NCBI GenBank assembly: GCA_028564675.1
Contig: JAOVVO010000120.1
Span: 90,862-154,861 of the forward strand
Reading direction: 5' to 3'
DNA: 64,000 nt
DNA from: Onchocerca lupi
Taxonomy: Eukaryota; Nematoda; Chromadorea; Rhabditida; Onchocercidae
The notes below the pieces were generated by a model. It did not search any database, was not told the origin of the DNA, and saw nothing but the letters and a program-made list of their open reading frames with translations. A program made the translations under genes and the position numbers. Below, piece after piece: positions 25,860 through 39,912 of the stretch (the first letter of the stretch is position 1; the number at the start of each line of letters is the position of its first letter).

Positions 25860-27841
25860 TCATATTTCTCTTCCAACATTTATAGATATTGTAATTTGCT
25901 TAGCTAAGAAATCATTTTATAGTCGATACATTTGTAATATAAGTGTGTGATCAATTTTGAAAATTTTATTGCTATTAAATCAGTTATAAAATTTATGGCT
26001 CATAGCATTTTTGTCGTGATAATGTAACAATGTAAATTAAATATTCCATTTCCTTGAAAGTACTTCTTTTCTAATATCATCGACAATTTTGCTTGTTGAT
26101 TGAAAATGTGAAATCGTAATAAAAAAAGAAAAAAAAAAACGAGAAAGACGAAATATTTCGGATCAAAATAATTCCAAAAAGTTATCCATGACTAATTTAT
26201 TTGAGATTAAAAAATTTGCTAAATTTAATTTCTTCTAAACATAAAAATTTAATCTTTTAAATCCAATTTTTTATTAAATGAATTATCTAGCATTAATTTC
26301 TTCGTTTTCTTATTTCAAAAATATGGAACATTTGTTGTTAATTTACTAATGACAAATAATGAATTGCATTTTAAGTTTACAGAGAATAATTGTTAATAAA
26401 TTAATTTATCATTATTTGCATAGATATATTCGAGTTTAATTCTCATATTGAACAGCGCCATATATCAATGTTTCAGCAAATATTATAAAATATCATTATC
26501 ACTTTTACCTGCTTCCAACAAAATTATCCCCGTGAAATTTATCGGACTAAGCTGGATTCTCAAATCCTACCTGCTTGAACAGAACTACTAATCATGAAAT
26601 CTACTTGGCCAGACTAAGATCCTAAATTATCCCAATAGTCCGTTCTTGTTTCTTATTCACAATATCCGGATATTTTTTACCATTATTGATATCTTCACTT
26701 CTATCGCTTATAACTACCAGAAGTTTTGGCTTATCTTATTTCGTTACTATTTGACATAAGACAAAATGGAAATTTTTAAAGTTAAAAAAAGTAAATAATT
26801 TATTGAAGAAGATAAATTGTTATTTAATCAAAAAAGAAATCAATCCAAAATATTGTTCATTTGACAAATATACATAATAAGAGATGAAAAAAATACAGAT
26901 ACAATATTTGATATGGATGGAAAAAAAATTTCGTAAAAAATAGGAAAAATAATTTCAGATTAACTAGCAAAGGATCCAAGCAAGAGAAGGGAGAAGATTA
27001 CTGACTGAAATTTCAAATTCAAAACCAGTCCTAAATCTTTTTTATGATATTTCCAATTATCAGTTGCGACTACTTGATTTTAATACCATCCAGCAGTTTT
27101 TGATTTTTTGACTCGCTTGCAATGTTATCCGTCGTAAGTTGACAAATCGAATTTGCTGAAAGAACAACTGAGGATTGAATCGAAATTTTGTCAGTCTCAA
27201 CCGAAGTCTCGAGAATTTAAACTTTATTTTCGATGATCAAAATTAGAGTTCCAACAATTAGGATAAAAATTTCAATTAACATTGAAACTTTCACGCATTA
27301 CATTAAAATTTCTATAACTTTGATAATATAATATCGACGATTAGCATGGAAATTTCAAAAGTTCTGATCAAAATTTCATAGTCAAGAGAAAAAATTTGAT
27401 AATCAAAACAAAAATTTCGGTAAATTAAAACTAAAAATAATGAAAAAATCCTGTAAAGAATGTTCTGATTATTTAAATCTAAGGATATCATGCGTAGGAA
27501 TTCAAAAAAATTTTTTGAAATTTGAAATTTTAATTACCAATCTTCCTGCATCGGACATTTCACAATGCTCTCATCTCTTCCTATTACTCTCACATTGTCG
27601 CAATTATCTCTCTTCTTAGTTGTGGCGGAATAGTCAAATTTGAAATTTGAATAATTTAAATTGTTTGTCCATCGTCGTTTAAAGTGGTGGGACTATGATG
27701 ATATTGCTTTTTGATTGCTGATAATATTGATAGTGACTGATAAGGTGTCAATAGTAAGATTTTAATACTAATTTGTTGTATTAACTTGACTATATAATAA
27801 GCATTTCAGAAGTTTTGATAAATGTTCGAACTTTTTTCTCG
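25860..27841. other. Intergenic stretch before Timeless
   Basis: AT-rich DNA with an AATAAA near 26118 that could end the PAN-like gene. There are scattered AAAATTTC/GAAATTTT motifs between about 27230 and 27530. An acceptor-like GCATTTCAG ends at 27809, 32 bases before the Timeless ATG. No gene seen. Confidence 0.55.
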
Positions 27842-30800
27842 ATGGAACGGGTAATTCAATCAACAATCAATGCTTTGGGTTTTCTGGAAAATGGCGTTTA
27901 CTATCCGGAACCAGACTGTTTTGGTATAATTTCGGAGCAAATTTTTTTTTAATTTTTAGATTTTTGCCATTTTTTTTTTTTTTTTTTTTTTATTAGATTC
28001 CATTTTCTTAACCAATTTTTTGTTATGCAGAATCTTACGCTGAAGTCTTTAAAAACGCAAACTTTCGAAAAAAAACTTTATTTCAAATCAATTTAAATTC
28101 AATTAGAAAGTATACGTGATTTGATACGATTCTTACGGAATGATACGGCTATGGCGGTAGCACGACGTGTTTGCGGTGAAAGGAATATTATCCGATACGA
28201 TTTGATTCCGATCATGAAATCACCAAGCACGTCTGATAAATTATTTGATATTGCTTTAAGGTATTTATTCTCATTCTTTTTTTTTTCAGCAATAAAATTG
28301 TTAATGCAATTAAATTCAATAACTAATTAAATTCGAAGAAGGCATATTTCTTTTTATAAATTCCTGCTGACAGTTAAAGATTTTGCTCCAGAGTATTTAT
28401 CTGTCAAACTGAATTCGATGTTATTAAGCTACTAAATATTGATTTTTATCGTTAATATATTTGAATTTAATTAGATCAAACATTTATTCAAAAGAGCCCG
28501 AAAATTTTTTTGATAGAAATTAAATTTCTATATTTTTATAATATGGTAAGAACCATTGTTTAACAATAAAATATAAATAAGATTAGCATGCTATATATTA
28601 GCATACCATATTATATCGTATATGCTTCAGTCAATCCAAGAATATTTTATTTGTCAGGTCAGCTCAGTGTATTTATGCAAGTAGTGGAGTTATTTTAAAA
28701 TATCAAAATTAGTTTTATTGTTTTACATACATTTCAGGCTTACGATAAACTTATGCCAACCAGTTGCATTAATGTTTGGTGAACGACATCCAGAGGATAA
28801 GAAAATTTGGCTGGTTTATCAAGAAGTAAAGCTATTTTTGACGTTAAATCAAGATGGTTATTAATTAAGTTTGGAGTTAATCTTTCTTTGCGTATTCTTT
28901 TTTTGTAGTTTGTCGTTTGCTTTGACATTGAAAATAATACTTTGATTGCAGATTGAGAAAAATCTCAGAAATTCCAAAGAAGCCTTCGGTGATGTTCAGT
29001 TGTTCAAAATCTTTGAGAGAAAAGTTTCGACCTATTTTGCTCAGGTATATATAAAAATTTCGCTTACAGATCTGAATTGAACAACTTTATCAAGTGGGTT
29101 GGAATATTTCGGTAATCAAAGCCTTGAGAATAAGAGCATTAGAATTGCAAATATATCTTGAGATTGAAAATGTAGATATTTTGACTGCATGAATAGAACA
29201 AGGATTCATTTAACCAATCTGCTTAATTTGAATCAATTCAATTCGTTATAGTATATTACGTATAAATCTGATATGAAAAAACATAACTTCCAAGCTACAT
29301 GTCATTTTAATATGAAAGACGGCAGAATGGAAGACTGCAAAGGAGCAAGCAAGTCTTTTATAGTTTTTAGATAATTCTATTGCGAAAAGCGAAAATGACG
29401 GAAAAGAATTCAAAAACACTATACCTACTAATCCATTCACAGATTTCCATCCTATCTTCATAATCATCTTTATTTCTCCTATATTCTTTGAAAAATAGAT
29501 TGCAGAAATCTTCTAGTCCAGAATAACAGTTCTCTTCCTTATTTTTAGCAGATATTAAATCGCCAAAAACCAAGTAATATTAATTCTTTTACGAAGATTC
29601 AATGAGAAAGGTTGCTTTTCTTCTTAACCATAGTTTGACTGAAAATAAAAAAATGATTGTTCATTATTTTCTGGACTCTATGTTTTTTTTTTCTTTTTTT
29701 TTTTCTTTGGAAAAACAAATAAGAGTACCAAATATCATTTTTTCGAAACATTTCTTTTCAGGACTGGTTAGAAAGAGATGAAGAAACGAAACTTTTGGTG
29801 GAAAGAATTTTTGCTTTATCTCGTTATGTTCTTGCTGTTGGTGATACTGATTTGGATATTGAAGTAAGGAGAAGAATTTCATTTCAGAAAACATTTCATA
29901 GATGTCCATTCTGTTCTTCATTTGAATTAGTTTTTCTTTTTTTTTTTTTTCGAAGTTTTTCCGTGCAATTGCCCGGATTACATACCAATATATTTTTGCA
30001 GCGTCTTCCTCAAGATATGAACAGTCATGATCAATTAGTTCTGGCCTTTTTGGAAAGTGGTTTTGGAAAATTACTTGTTGAAATATCCGAAAATTCAACA
30101 GAACATGATTTTCACTTGTATATTTTGGAGATTTTTGCCATGTTGCTGAAGCAATACGTAAATTTTTGCTAAATTATTGGATTTCTTTTTCGATTTTTTT
30201 TTTCAAATAATAAGAGCTGAAAATTCAGGAAGCAAGGGATATCGTCGAAGCTGGAAGTATTCATACTTCAGAAGAAAGGAAAAGACAACAGACTGAAATG
30301 CAAAAAGTTGTTATACAAGAAATGGAGAAACAGCTGAATAAGCGTCGATATATGTCGAGCAGACATACCGCTTTTGCAGGATCTTACATTTTGAAAGGAT
30401 TGAAAGCCATTAATAAAGAAAACGATATGGTTGTCAACAAGTTCTGTTTTTGGTTTCTATTTCATCAAAATCAGTTGAAGTGATGAACAAGAAAATTATT
30501 AGAATTTCGAATTAATTTCTTGTGAAATTTTATTAAGATTATTTCTGCATTTTTAACATTAAGACTATATCTTTGTAATTTCCTTAAATTTAATATTATG
30601 TCAGGAATGTGTAATAAGTAGATTAAAATCAGTTTTTCGCCCATAGAGAAAGAAAAAATGGTTTAATGTATTCTGTGGAAATTATGACTAAACTTGTGGA
30701 TATTAATCAACAATTTGTTGCAAGGAATATGGCTGAACGGCGAGCATGGAGATTCACTTTGAAAAAGATTGAAATTAATTCGCGAGCTTAAAGGAAATTA

Positions 30801-33148
30801 ATGTATCATTTTTCATTTTTTTCAGAGTGATAAAAAATTCCAATGAAATCGATCATTTAAACAAGCGGAAGATTCAACAGCGAGTTCCGAAAAGCCGGCG
30901 ACCATTTGACATTGAAACTAGCAAACATATTTCGATTCTCAACGTGCGTGTGGTTTTGCGATCTTTCTGTGTAGAAATGCTACAAAAGTCGTATTGTCGA
31001 CTGATGTGCGGATGCAAAAATAGTGTAAGTTAATTTATTTGCAAAAGATGATGCAAATTTTGGATTTTTTCACATAAAATGGCACATATCAAGTTTAGAT
31101 TTCAGTTTTTTCCACCATTTTAATAAGAACATCATAATTCGATCAATATTGTATTATACAGCCATTAGAGAATGCAGGTGAGAAAAAAAAATATTAAGTA
31201 GAAATCATTCTAGGCTTTTTCTGGAAAACGAACTTTGGGGCAAGCCAAAACTGATATACATTATTTTATTTTGATGCAGTTCTCGTTGGAATTCTGCCGT
31301 TTGGCTGGATTATCTCCTGAATATGTAAGTATTAATAGATATCGCAAGTATCAAGTCCCAATTCTTTGAGGAAGTTTTTTTTCTCCTTTTTCTGTGGAAA
31401 GTTAATGGCAAAGGAAATAAAAATCGGTACAGATCATATAGATCATAGTTTGGATTCATAGTCTAAATAAAATCTGTATGATCAATTTAGATAAAAACTT
31501 CGCTCACTATAGAGGCATTTCATCATGTCCAAACTCAACTAGATAATTATCTGGAAAGAGCAAGAATTGAGCGAAAAGAGGGCCATATTCACGGATTACG
31601 CGCACAGTACGCTATAGCTGCTTATAAGGAATTATTGCTTACGTAAATTTTTTCCCCTAATTTTATTTATTTTTTTCCCTTTGGAAATTTCCACTTTTCA
31701 TTACAAATAGGTAAATTTTCTTAATTTATTGAGCTCTTTTACTATTTCAGGCTAGTATCAATCCTGAAATCTGGAAGTGAGGAATGGAAGCGACAAATAG
31801 GGTCAACTTGTTCGCATATATTAAAAGTTGAAGAATATAGGGATTTGTCAAGTTGTGTTATTCGTAGATTTATGGTTAGTTAAATTTCAGTACACAATAT
31901 TTTTTTCTGCTACAAACAAATTTTGATCTTTCGAAGTTTTCGATTTTTAAAGAATTATTATTTAAACATATTATGTTGATGTTAAAGTATTCCAAAAGAT
32001 TCATTTAATGAAACACATGCCCTGATTTTCTGTTTTGAGCTGCTTTGGATTTCAAATAACTCCTATAAATTGAATTCTTCTAAATGGGAGTTATTTCTAT
32101 GCTTGGGTTTAGAGCAGTTATTTTATAATTATTTTGTTAAATACATTCCGTGGTCTGCTGCAAGTTTTTACTAAGATCACATACTTGCAGCCCGGTGTAT
32201 TCTCGAAAACTTTCTTGCGAAATATTGTGCTTGCAAATCACACATATATTAGTTTGATTGAGAAGTTTTCCAAGAAAGGAATGTTATCGACGGTAGTTAA
32301 GCGTCAGAAGATCCGGAGACGGGAGCCAAAAAGAAAAGAAAAACAAGGTAATTATTTCTGGTTGACATTCTAGAAGGATTTTATTTTTTTGAAAGTCCGA
32401 ATTGGTTTGAAATTATTTATTTCTATCTTTCCAGATCCTTGCTTTTCCTAGTGCAAATTACTGGATTTCTTTCAGAAAATATTGTACAAGAATCAATAAG
32501 ACCAGACTGGAATTTATGGGATGATATTTGTGAAGAATTATCGGATGTTATATTTGGATACGTTGAACCAACTGTTAATATTAGTGCCATCGATGTGCTT
32601 TTGAATGTCGAAGACCGGCTTCATCAGTATTTACTAACTTATTTGTTTATTTTCCCTATTGTTTTTCATTTCTCTTGTGTTATTGCATTCGATATTTCTT
32701 TATAACTTTTATTCTTACTTTCCTTTATTTTATAACAGTTATTGCAGCTAAGATTTCATGCGAATTTCGAGGTTTCAAAGCTCCCATTTCTAGAAATTTA
32801 TTTTTAGACAGTTCGCAATGCTTATGGTGCAACATGCACTTTGGCAGAGGCGTATAGCGGATGCTGTCGGTATATTTCGATCAGCGCGTGATTTATGGCC
32901 TGCAGATGGTGTGTTTGGAACAAACAACATTACCCCCGAGGATGAGTTCCTCGAATTACGGGCTATATACTTTGTGGATCTTAGAGAAGTCATTTTTCAT
33001 TTTATCTCCCGCACTCTTTTCCATTCTCCTCTTTTTTTTCTTTTTTCATTTTCCTTATTTATTCAGCTTTTATTATTGACAGTTTCTGCTGAGTTAAGGC
33101 AGCTATAGAATGGTTTATTATTCTCAGATATTCATTTTTGTGTTTTGA

Positions 33149-33179
<31 letters not shown>

Positions 33180-36100
33180 GATACGAAGAGATCATCTTAT
33201 TTTAATCCTGGAACGGAGAGAAAAGAGGAGTTAATGAAAGAAAGGTGAGCCGTTTAATAGAGAGGGAAAAGTGGCTATGCTTGGAGTATGCTTCAGTATT
33301 AATATTATCAAAATCCGAAAACTGGAGATTGAATTCTTTCCAGTTTTTGATTATTTGGTTATCTATACTGATTCATTTTACTTGAGCTGGTTTTAAATGT
33401 CCTCTTCAGATTAATAAATTTGTAATCCAAACTGAAAGATAAGAATAGATTCAGATGTTTGGATCAGTTTTTAAAATTTTTTGAAAGTAGTCAACTTTGC
33501 TTTTTATCTTTAGACATGATAAAAATGAAAATTCTGAATTTAAATTGAAGTAAATTCTGAAAAACAAGCAGGTTGAAGCAAATTGGGAGAAGTGTCGATT
33601 AGAAACATATGGACCGGAGCTAAATTCTGGTACGACAAACAATGTCCTGTTCAGTGTCGAACGTGATGAATTCAATGAAGAGCATGAAGAAGAAAGCGGT
33701 GAATCCGATGATGAAACGAGTATAGTTGAAAAAGAAATCGACTTTCATTTCAACAATTATATCGCAAAATTCGCACGAACGGACGTTCTAAAATGGTAAT
33801 TTGTGCAACAAAATTGATATTTTGTACAACAAATGATTAACTATTGTATTAGCAAAAGTACAGTGATTATTTTATCATACTAAAAGAACATTATTCATCT
33901 TCATAAGTTTATTATCATCACTGATGATGTGTTTACTGTTTGATGAAGAACGATGTGATTTAAATGTTGAATCTTTTTTTAAATATTCAACAAAGTTGAT
34001 TAATGCGTCTGATAGGACTGACACCAGTAAGAAAGCAGAATGTGTTTGAATCAAAAAATTTGAAATTCCGTCATATTTTGTTCTTGTTTGATTATACCAA
34101 TGAAAAAGTTTGTTGTTGAAATGTTACCATTATACTCTAGTGTATATTTTCTGGATCGGTTTTGCATGGCTTATTGTGCTATTGTGCTTCAGATTACATT
34201 ATTTGTTTGGGACTATTTTGAAATCATTTTACAGGTATATTTTTCTCCTAGCTGATTTCGAATCTAATACAGTCGAGGTAAATAAAGCAATCTTGAAACT
34301 TCTACATCGAGTAGCTTTTGATTTGAAAATGGCTCCACGTTTGTACCAGGTTGCTTTTCATTTTTATTTTGTTAATCTGAAAAACATGAAGCATTTTAAT
34401 CGAATTTCGATTTCATCAAAAATTCTACAGATATTTCAGTCATTAAATATTAATTCTTGATTACAGCTTTCTCTTTTTGTAATCTTCAATCGACTTGCTC
34501 AGTGTTTCAAAGATCAATCAATAAGTGAGATCAAAAAAAGCCAGTATTTTGAAATATACCAATTCGGTTATCATGTTTTGCGACGATTTTATGTTGATTA
34601 TCAGAAAATTGGATCGAAATTGATTCCGGAACTCTTGTTCTGGAAAGGCCCCAAAGAATGTTACGAAATTGCTAATGGATATGGAACATTCGAGTAAATT
34701 TTGAATGATTAGGCAGTAATGTACTGGTTATCTTTGATTGTGTTCTTTAGAGTTGTTCGGATCAGGTTTCATCTTTATTTTGAAGAAATAATACACATTT
34801 GAAAAAGTATGAGTTTCTAAAACAGATCAGAAATTCTGGAAAAAACGAAAAAGCTATAAATTAGCAAGATTGAAAACAAAGTTTGATTTTAGAATTAAGC
34901 AAGATGGCAGTAAAGGCAAAGAAATATTATGGCCTGAAGAATTGGATAATGAATTAAGAATCCTTTATGAAGAATATTTACTGTTTAAGGAAAAACCTGA
35001 AGGTAAAAAAGAGAAGTCTCAAGTTGTTTTTCTTACAATTTTATGAACTATAGTTCGATAAATATATAAAAATGGGTGAAGATTTTAAATTTTAGGTGTT
35101 GACATCGTTGAATACATTGAGCAAGGTTTATCGCGACCTCGAAGACGTCGGCAAATTATTCGGCAAATGAAGATGCTTGGGTTGGACACATTTAGTGCTA
35201 GAAGTACTAGAAGGTAAACAAATTTGGTTTTTTTCATGAAAAATTAAATCAGTTTTGGTTAACTCTTTGTCGTTTTAATCTTCTAAAGTCAAGATGTGCA
35301 TAAGAGAAGGTTTAAAAAGTTAAATTTGTCTATGATATCTTATCTCATTTAAAACTATTTATTTTAAGAATGTATCTCTTAAAAAAAATTCAGATAATTG
35401 ACTAAAATAAATTTGAAAGTTTGCAATATTCTTTATGCTCTTCTTTTGTAGAAATGTGGAGAGAGGAATTAAGTCATCAATTTTTACTCCAGAAATTGTC
35501 AACCAAATGCATAATCTCATCAAAGAATTTAATTCAAAATCACCTTCTTGCCGACCAGGTTCGAATTAGAACATCAGAAAAGACCGCATGCATTCTATTT
35601 ATCCTCAACTTGGCAAAATGCTTTTTTTTCTTAAGAGGAAACTGAACAAAATACTTTTTTTTCTGTATGAAATCTGAACAGGCTATTATTATTTTTTTGT
35701 GATATAAATATCGATCGCTGGGAGGTTAATATAATTGTAAAGATTCCGCAAGAACCTCTTTTTATAGAGTTGTCAGGTTAAAATATAGCTGAACGTCCAA
35801 AAGAAAAACTTAAGGAATATTGCAGAAAATATTTGAAATTAATCGCTGTATGAACATCTTTAACTGGTTGCAAAAAGTTCTTGAATATCATTTTTCGTTT
35901 TTCCAAACTGTTGATATCATTTATAACTTCGAGAAGTACCGAACACAGTATGAGATATTGCTTTTTCAGATGATTTGGTCGATTTCATTCGTAATAATCT
36001 GACGGAGAAATATACGAGAATAAAAATCATCAAACAATTACAATACGAAAATATACAATACGAACTACCACCAAGAAAAAAGTCCGTAAGAAATTGAATT

Positions 36101-37994
36101 ATTTTCAAGTTATTAGCATGTTTTGAAATACATTTTTTGGATTTCAGTTTTAAATTTCTCGTTTGCAATTACTCATGAATACATCTCGTGTGTTCGTTTT
36201 ATTGTCATATGGGAGGAATAATACTTAGAGAGATTTATTTCAACTCTAACATAAATATATTGTGGTGACTTTTACAGGATGTTGGAAAATCTATTTTGTA
36301 ACCAAATTGGCGAATAAAAAATTTATACATAGAACTTAAAACGGAGAAATCATTGATCAAAAAATTAGAATGAGTAAAAGTCCGGAACAAAAATATTTTG
36401 AAGAAAATAAATTCGGGTTTGAATGAATGATTTGAACTATTCTATACAAATATCCTACTTACTATTCATTGTATCATATTTCTTATTGTATGGCTTGTTG
36501 ATATGCGTTTATAGTCATTTGTGAACCTCTTTCCTGCTATTTCTTTATGCTGTAGATTTTTGCTGTTATAGCTTTCCAAATTAGATTTTGATATCACCGG
36601 TATCGCTGAATATATGTGAAGGTAAAATAAGTTGCAGCAATAGATTAATTAGTTTCAATATTCATTTAGGCGTTCGAAAGAATCACAAAAACTAATTGGA
36701 CAGAAAGAATCAAGTGAAGAGATTGATGAGCTTTTCAAGGGTCTGTTTTTCTCTGTTTTTCATTTATTTCTTCTTTACGCATCAGCTAGGTAGCCTGGTT
36801 ATAACTTCAGGTTCAGATATGTTGGAATTTGATAACTCTTATCAGCGTGACGATGAATGTAAAAAAAAGCAGTAAGTTCCGTATATTATCGTAACTAATT
36901 TTGTCAGAAAACTTCAACGACTTGTTCTGTTCTTTCCGAATCATAAATTTCAGATGTAAATTTCTAAGACTCATTATTTGATTTATCTTCAGAAAGCGAA
37001 ATAAAACAAACAGATCTACGGTATGCCTTCCACGAGAAGTAAGTTTCTTTACGTTTTTTCTCATTTTTATTGCGATTATTTCGTTTAATCATACTATTAT
37101 AAAATTAGTTTGGACTGATTATGTAATTCCCATTGTAACTGACTGCGAATGATGGCAGTAAAAGGATTGGTTATTATGAATTTGATCCTTTTCATGTCGA
37201 AAAATCCGTCAAACTACAATATATCCGTCAGCTGCTGAGATAATACTGCTAGAGACTATCATGGAATTATCACTTCATTTGTTAGTACAATTGCACCTAA
37301 ACAGTGACGAAATATATATCAAAGAGAGCAATACATTGTGGATTACAATAGGAATTCGTTCCTGTAGAATTACTTTTCAGTTGAAAGTTCCTGAAAAATT
37401 TCTGAAAATTTTTCCTCTTTCTCGTTAGAAATTGTTTGTTCGCTTCTTGATGTGATGTTTACCAAACAGTGAATTTCTTATAATTACTCTTATAGTGAGA
37501 TTTTTGGGAATTTTAATAGACTGCATTTTATTTGCTGATTTGGTTTCCAGATAGATCTTAAATTTACCGATGGCATTATTAATTCAGATATTTCCGGATA
37601 TACGAATACGAAATCAAACGGAAATACGGAGGTTAACGAGTCGTTTATAATTTGTAAAAAAAAAAAAAATGTCGTTATAAACAACAACAATGATAAGGTT
37701 TTATCGCCTGAATACTTTTGAATTAAAAGTAGTCCTTTAGAGTAATTAAATCTGGATAACATCTTATGTTTGTGAAAGTTAGTAAAATTCACGAGTTAAT
37801 AATTCAAACTGAAAATTATTTTAACTTTCCTTGAATAAGATACTACTATCTCTAAATTTTCTGATGGAATTCAGCTTATACTTGGAAAACGGGAACAATC
37901 AGAAGCTAGCATCATATCTCTGCCCGACGAAGATGATAATATTACTGCAAAAAAAACGCGCAAACCACGGATTATCGAAAGTGATTCTGAATAA
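27842..37994 (+). CDS. tim-1: Timeless / TIM-1 replication fork-protection protein (27 exons, about 1123 aa)
   Basis: Ortholog of human TIMELESS, which with TIPIN stabilises replication forks and supports checkpoint signalling and cohesion. Exons: 27842-27923, 28107-28260, 28738-28825, 28952-29044, 29762-29863, 30002-30157, 30229-30440, 30826-31024, 31214-31324, 31515-31642, 31751-31874, 32191-32347, 32476-32644, 32808-32988, 33572-33795, 34235-34349, 34467-34693, 34893-35002, 35096-35213, 35452-35558, 35970-36085, 36278-36297, 36670-36740, 36811-36871, 36993-37038, 37551-37631, 37875-37994; all phases agree (1124 codons; human 1208 aa). Landmarks: NALGFLENGVYYPEPDCF, TAFAGSYILKGLKAI, ISILNVRVVLRSFCVEMLQ, IFRSARDLWPADGVFG, ILKLLHRVAFDLKMAPRLY, FVIFNRLAQCF, and a basic/acidic tail ending ESDSE. 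Least certain are the end of exon 13, the end of exon 14 (32988 or 32973) and the exon 15 start, whose acceptor (ACAAGCAG) lacks pyrimidines. A poly(A) signal is at 38041-38046. Confidence 0.92.
33151..33179. repeat. Poly(T) tract of 29 bases
   Basis: Uninterrupted T run inside Timeless intron 14, followed by GATACGAAG. Its length makes it prone to slippage and to assembly error. It sits near the least certain splice junction of the gene. Confidence 0.9.
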
Positions 37995-39912
37995 ATTTCA
38001 AAATTAGGTGTTTTATTTTGCTAAGCAAAGGATACTTTGAAATAAATACTATATATTTATTCATTGTTTTCAATTTTACAAATTTCAAATTTGATTTCAT
38101 TATCAACAATAGATTTTTGATTTCTATGGCAATTTCTTTTTTCGTCACTGAATACCTCTCTTTGTCTTCGTAAGTCGGTGTATTGATGACATAATGAGCT
38201 AGTCACTAGTAGCGATCTGATCTTTTAGTCTTCACCATTCCTATTTAATTCAGAATCACCTTAAAATCGCAGCATTTGTTAGAACAATGCGATAGTTTTT
38301 GCTAACAAAATCATCGACCCCACGATTACGGCTCTTCCAGTTCCTTATGCTCTTCAGTTGCGCACTGTTCCTCGCCTCTAATTTTTCTTTTTTTTTTATT
38401 TCTCAATTTTAACCCTTCCATTTCTTAACTTTGGTCATCTTCGAATCTCCACTCTCTAATCTGAGCTTCACTTTTATTATTTATTGGTAAAATGTAAAAA
38501 AAAAAAAAAAAAAAAAAGGAAAGAAAAAAAATGCATATCTTGCAAGCAACCAATTTACTTTCCTCATGCAACTTTTAAACATAGTATTATAGTAAACGAT
38601 AGAATTGCATTAAAAAAAAAGTTTAAATCGTAGATGAATTTCAAGCCTCCTTTTGTAAAACATCGTACGCTTGCAGTTATCATATTCGTTTGCAAGAAAC
38701 TTGTATTACTGGGATGAATGAATCTTTGGAGAAAAGTCTACTAGCAAATCCTGTTCAAAAAATTCAAAATGGCGAAGATTAGAAGAACCTTTTTTCAATA
38801 TTCTGCACGATGAATAAAAACAATTGCAAAGACGGAAAGTGAATAGAAATTTTCCAAATTTTCAACAGATAGGAAGGCATGCATTCTATTAGTAATCACA
38901 TTTTACGATTTCATGTAAAGACAATTTATTACCACTAAAATAAAATTTCAAAAAATGAAAAGTGGAAATCATGAGTGAAGGAACAACAATGTAGTTATCA
39001 AGAATGCTTATTAAAGCTTAACATCAAGTTTAAAAAAGAGGAAATTTCGGACCACTTTCTTATCTGTATAAGTAAAAATATCTAAATCTACCCCAAACTA
39101 AAATTTTTGTCCACTTGTTTTCAAAATAAATTCAGAAGGAATATTTCAGGGGATTCTAAATCCCAAATATTTCATTGAATGACTTAAATTAATAAAGATA
39201 AAATGGGGATCAATGAAATAATGAATATGACGATAATGCTGCACCTATTGTGATTGAACGCATGCAGCTCGAATCACAAACGATTTTTCACTAGAATCAA
39301 AAACGAGTGCTTCGTATCTTGAAATTTAAAACTTTTTGCAGCATTTCTTTGAAAAAAAAAAAGTGAATGCGGAAATTCTGAGTGAATTAATTTCAACTTC
39401 TTAAAAAATGAAATTTTCAAATCATCTACATCAATAATACACATATGAGGCCATCCATAAAATGAGACTGACCGTAGTCGGGTACTGATATGATACTTAC
39501 AAAATAAGCATATACTAATCGCCAATTCGAAGCACATACGAGAAAAAAGATTGATCCAAGAGAAAACTTTAAAACTGGGCATTTCCTAGCAAAAGATGAA
39601 GCAGATGTCATTAATTCAGTAATAGGGGCGAGCTTCATGACAAATTGATAATAGTTGGGAAAGCACAATAGGTTCAATTTTCAGCTGAAAAACAAAACAC
39701 TTAAAGCTAAAGTAATCATTCAATTTAATAAAGCTTCCATCTAATCTAAAACTGCAAGCCTGATATATCAGCAATTTCCTTGAAGTAAATCATCATCGAA
39801 AAATGACTAACGAGCGTCAACAAACACGTCAGTCTATTCTACGATTATTTTAATCTTCCAAGATATATCCTAAAAAGAGTACCCTGAATTCATTTACCTG
39901 AGTCAGAGTAAC
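37995..39912. other. Region between the converging Timeless and Y-box genes
   Basis: Contains the Timeless poly(A) signal AATAAA at 38041-38046, a poly-A run around 38497-38517 and the 3' flank of the Y-box gene. Minus-strand frames at 39274-39677 begin at non-ATG codons and show no family resemblance. They are probably untranslated sequence. Confidence 0.55.

Noticed and set aside
29664..30098. 144-codon minus-strand frame
   Set aside because: It lies antisense to Timeless exons 5 and 6, whose protein sequence is conserved; the frame is a shadow.
30640..30791. Open frame after a CATAG acceptor between Timeless exons 7 and 8
   Set aside because: It stops before any donor; joining exon 7 to 30826 gives the conserved N-K-V-I-K-N-S-N sequence.
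31162..31177. Possible 16-nt exon in Timeless (PLENA)
   Set aside because: It has splice-like borders, but including it shifts the phase and puts a stop in the next conserved exon; joining 31024 directly to 31214 keeps the frame.
39274..39677. Two overlapping minus-strand frames downstream of the Y-box gene
   Set aside because: They begin at non-ATG codons and lie in the likely 3' untranslated region; no recognisable protein.
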